Assembly (NCBI GenBank): GCA_024277475.1
Contig: JAJRVC010000704.1
Span: forward strand, 1 to 13,137
From: Deltaproteobacteria bacterium
Lineage (GTDB): Bacteria; Desulfobacterota; Desulfobacteria; Desulfobacterales; JAFDCJ01
Reading direction: 5' to 3'
DNA length: 13,137 nucleotides
Of the stretch, positions 11,755 through 13,137 are shown in pieces. The notes beneath the pieces are model-generated. The model saw only the letters and a list, made by a program, of their open reading frames with translations. It was not told the DNA's origin and ran no database searches. The stretch's first letter is position 1. Every line of letters begins with the position of its first letter. A program made the position numbers and the translations under genes.

Positions 11755-13098
11755 CTACGCTTTATCTTTTAGTTTGCCTATGGCATCTTTGGCCGCAAAA
11801 ACATAAGTGTTGTCGGAGGGTTTTGCCGCTAGTTCCGGATGGGTAGCATACTGGTAAATCAGCAGATCCTCCATAGTGGCTCCCATCTGGATGGCAAACG
11901 ATATAAAATCCACATTCTGGGCCGCGCCGTGCCCCTGGCGCAATACACTGCCACCAACCAGCTTATGCGAACTGCGGTCGAAAATCAGTTTGGTGCGAAT
12001 CGGGGCAACACCATCCATCATGGGATATTTATCCAAGACTTCGGAGTACCCTGCCAGTGGATCGATATCGGCATCTCGGGCCATTTTTTCAGTTAAACCG
12101 GCAGAGCCCAGGCTACAGTCAAATACGGTGGTCGCATTGGCATTGATGACACCGGGAAAAGTCTTGTTGCGACCCAATATGTTTTGGCCTACTATTTTGG
12201 CCTTGAAAACAGCATTGGTGCCGAATTCGCCCCGGATTGGTTGGGTGGTGATAAGGGATTTCTTCTCGGCACAATCACCACAGGCGTACACCCCCTCTGC
12301 GCTGGTGCGTAAAAACGGGTCTGTGATAATTCCCAGCGGCGAGGTTGCAATGCCGGCCGCGGCGGCCAATTCGGTGTTGGGAATTACGCCCACCGAAAGA
12401 ACGGCGAAATCGGCATCAAAGGCTTGTCCATTGTCAAGTATTACGGTTAACCCACTGTCGTTTGTCCCCTGAAACTCGACGACTTTACGCCCGGTCCGCA
12501 GCGTCACTCCCCGATTAATCAGTGTTTTTTCGATTTTACCGATGAATTCGGGTTCGGTAGTGGCCAGCAGTATTTTGGGCAGCATTTCTACCAGGGTAAC
12601 CTCAAGACCCCTTTTCCTCAGGACAACGGCAACTTCCACCCCGATATAGCCGCCGCCTATAATGACCGCTTTTTGTCCTTCAGCGGCATTCCGGCGCAGC
12701 AAAGCCAGATCTTTTAACGAACGCACCGGAGTGACGGTTTTGGATTCCACCCCTGGGATGGGCGGTATCAGGGGACGTGATCCGGTGGCCATCACCAGGT
12801 GATTGTAACCGTAGGTTTCCCCCTTTTGCGTGTGAACTTCTTTCTGGACCGGATCGATATTTTCGACCCGGTCGATCACCAGTTCGGCGCCGAAATCGGT
12901 CACCAGGGTATTGGGGATTTGAAACTTTTCGATGGGTTTTGCACCCGATAGCCCGTATGGCACGGCACAGCGGTTGACATTGATTTTCTCATCTTTAATA
13001 AGGGTGACGGAAATTTTGCTCTTTTGAGCGTGCAGCATGTGCACGACTACACGACCGGCCGGTCCCCCGCCGATAATAACAACGTCCCTTTTTTTCAT
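11755..13098 (-). CDS. FAD-dependent pyridine nucleotide-disulfide oxidoreductase, NADH oxidase/CoA-disulfide-reductase-like
   Basis: 447 residues with an AGGAGCGC ribosome site. N-terminal FAD-binding VVIIGGGPAG (6-15); Cys44 in NRCAVPYGLSG, the position of the redox Cys in CoA-disulfide reductases and NADH oxidases; ATGSRP at 104-109; NAD(P)H-binding VIIGGGYIGVE (145-155); second FAD motif EGVYACGDCAE (268-278); then the C-terminal dimerisation domain with two more Cys outside motifs. The enzyme uses NAD(P)H to reduce O2, a CoA or persulfide disulfide or polysulfide; which cannot be decided from sequence. Length matches the family (~440-460). It is followed by the enoate-reductase remnant and the OB-fold protein on the same strand. 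A role in oxygen or sulfur stress is likely. Confidence 0.9.
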   Translation of the reverse strand: MKKRDVVIIGGGPAGRVVVHMLHAQKSKISVTLIKDEKINVNRCAVPYGLSGAKPIEKFQIPNTLVTDFGAELVIDRVENIDPVQKEVHTQKGETYGYNHLVMATGSRPLIPPIPGVESKTVTPVRSLKDLALLRRNAAEGQKAVIIGGGYIGVEVAVVLRKRGLEVTLVEMLPKILLATTEPEFIGKIEKTLINRGVTLRTGRKVVEFQGTNDSGLTVILDNGQAFDADFAVLSVGVIPNTELAAAAGIATSPLGIITDPFLRTSAEGVYACGDCAEKKSLITTQPIRGEFGTNAVFKAKIVGQNILGRNKTFPGVINANATTVFDCSLGSAGLTEKMARDADIDPLAGYSEVLDKYPMMDGVAPIRTKLIFDRSSHKLVGGSVLRQGHGAAQNVDFISFAIQMGATMEDLLIYQYATHPELAAKPSDNTYVFAAKDAIGKLKDKA

Positions 13099-13137
13099 TA
13101 CAGCGCTCCTTTTTATTGAACCAAAAACGGTTTGGCG

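Noticed and set aside
1..13137. CRISPR array, insertion sequence or integrase gene
   Set aside because: No regularly spaced short repeats, no transposase or tyrosine recombinase frame was recognised; the repeats present are pairs of long fragments.

Overview
The window looks like accessory DNA from an anaerobic, probably sulfate-reducing delta-proteobacterium (Desulfobacterota). This is inferred from the style of the proteins: a CoA-disulfide-reductase-like oxidase, an enoate-reductase remnant and many toxin-antitoxin cassettes. No marker gene settles the taxonomy.

Layout. (1) 1-1063, minus strand: the start of an ABC-2 permease and a complete ABC ATPase, ordinary chromosomal genes. (2) 1064-1301: a broken plus-strand hicA-hicB pair running into half of an integron attC site. 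(3) About 1274-9832: an array of short gene cassettes with nearly all genes on the minus strand. Four attC recombination sites are well formed (6737-6863, 8133-8237, 8990-9123, 9733-9832) and several others are degenerate, collapsed or halved (1274-1301, 2677-2724, 3883-3926, 4415-4470, 7845-7880). All the well-formed sites have the same orientation: on the minus strand the left arm carries the unpaired extra bases. I see no integrase gene or attI, so the array fits a CALIN (cluster of attC sites lacking an integrase) or the distal part of a larger integron. (4) 9833-10600: debris (GYF-like start, a 17-bp-stem palindrome, a DUF4019-like 3' end) and a small membrane protein. (5) 10572-13098, minus strand: an exported OB-fold-like protein, a broken enoate reductase and an intact NADH oxidase/CoA-disulfide-reductase-like flavoenzyme.

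Cassettes read along the minus strand, from high to low coordinate: ParD-like/RelE-ParE-like pair; HigBA with a self-contained promoter/operator; a reversed HicA-like fragment; an RNase H-HigB chimera plus intact HigA; a block of shuffled fragments; catalase katA; an unknown helical protein; an exported alpha/beta hydrolase; a frameshifted PH-like membrane protein; a small multi-pass membrane protein.

The most unusual points are the chimera in which RNase H replaces the N-terminus of a HigB toxin beside an intact antitoxin, a 170-bp leader shared by katA and the unrelated hydrolase cassette, and several junctions where attC halves and gene fragments have been joined. The toxin-antitoxin cassettes presumably stabilise the array. 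KatA would remove hydrogen peroxide and the flavoenzyme may reduce oxygen or disulfides, but I see no shared operon linking them.
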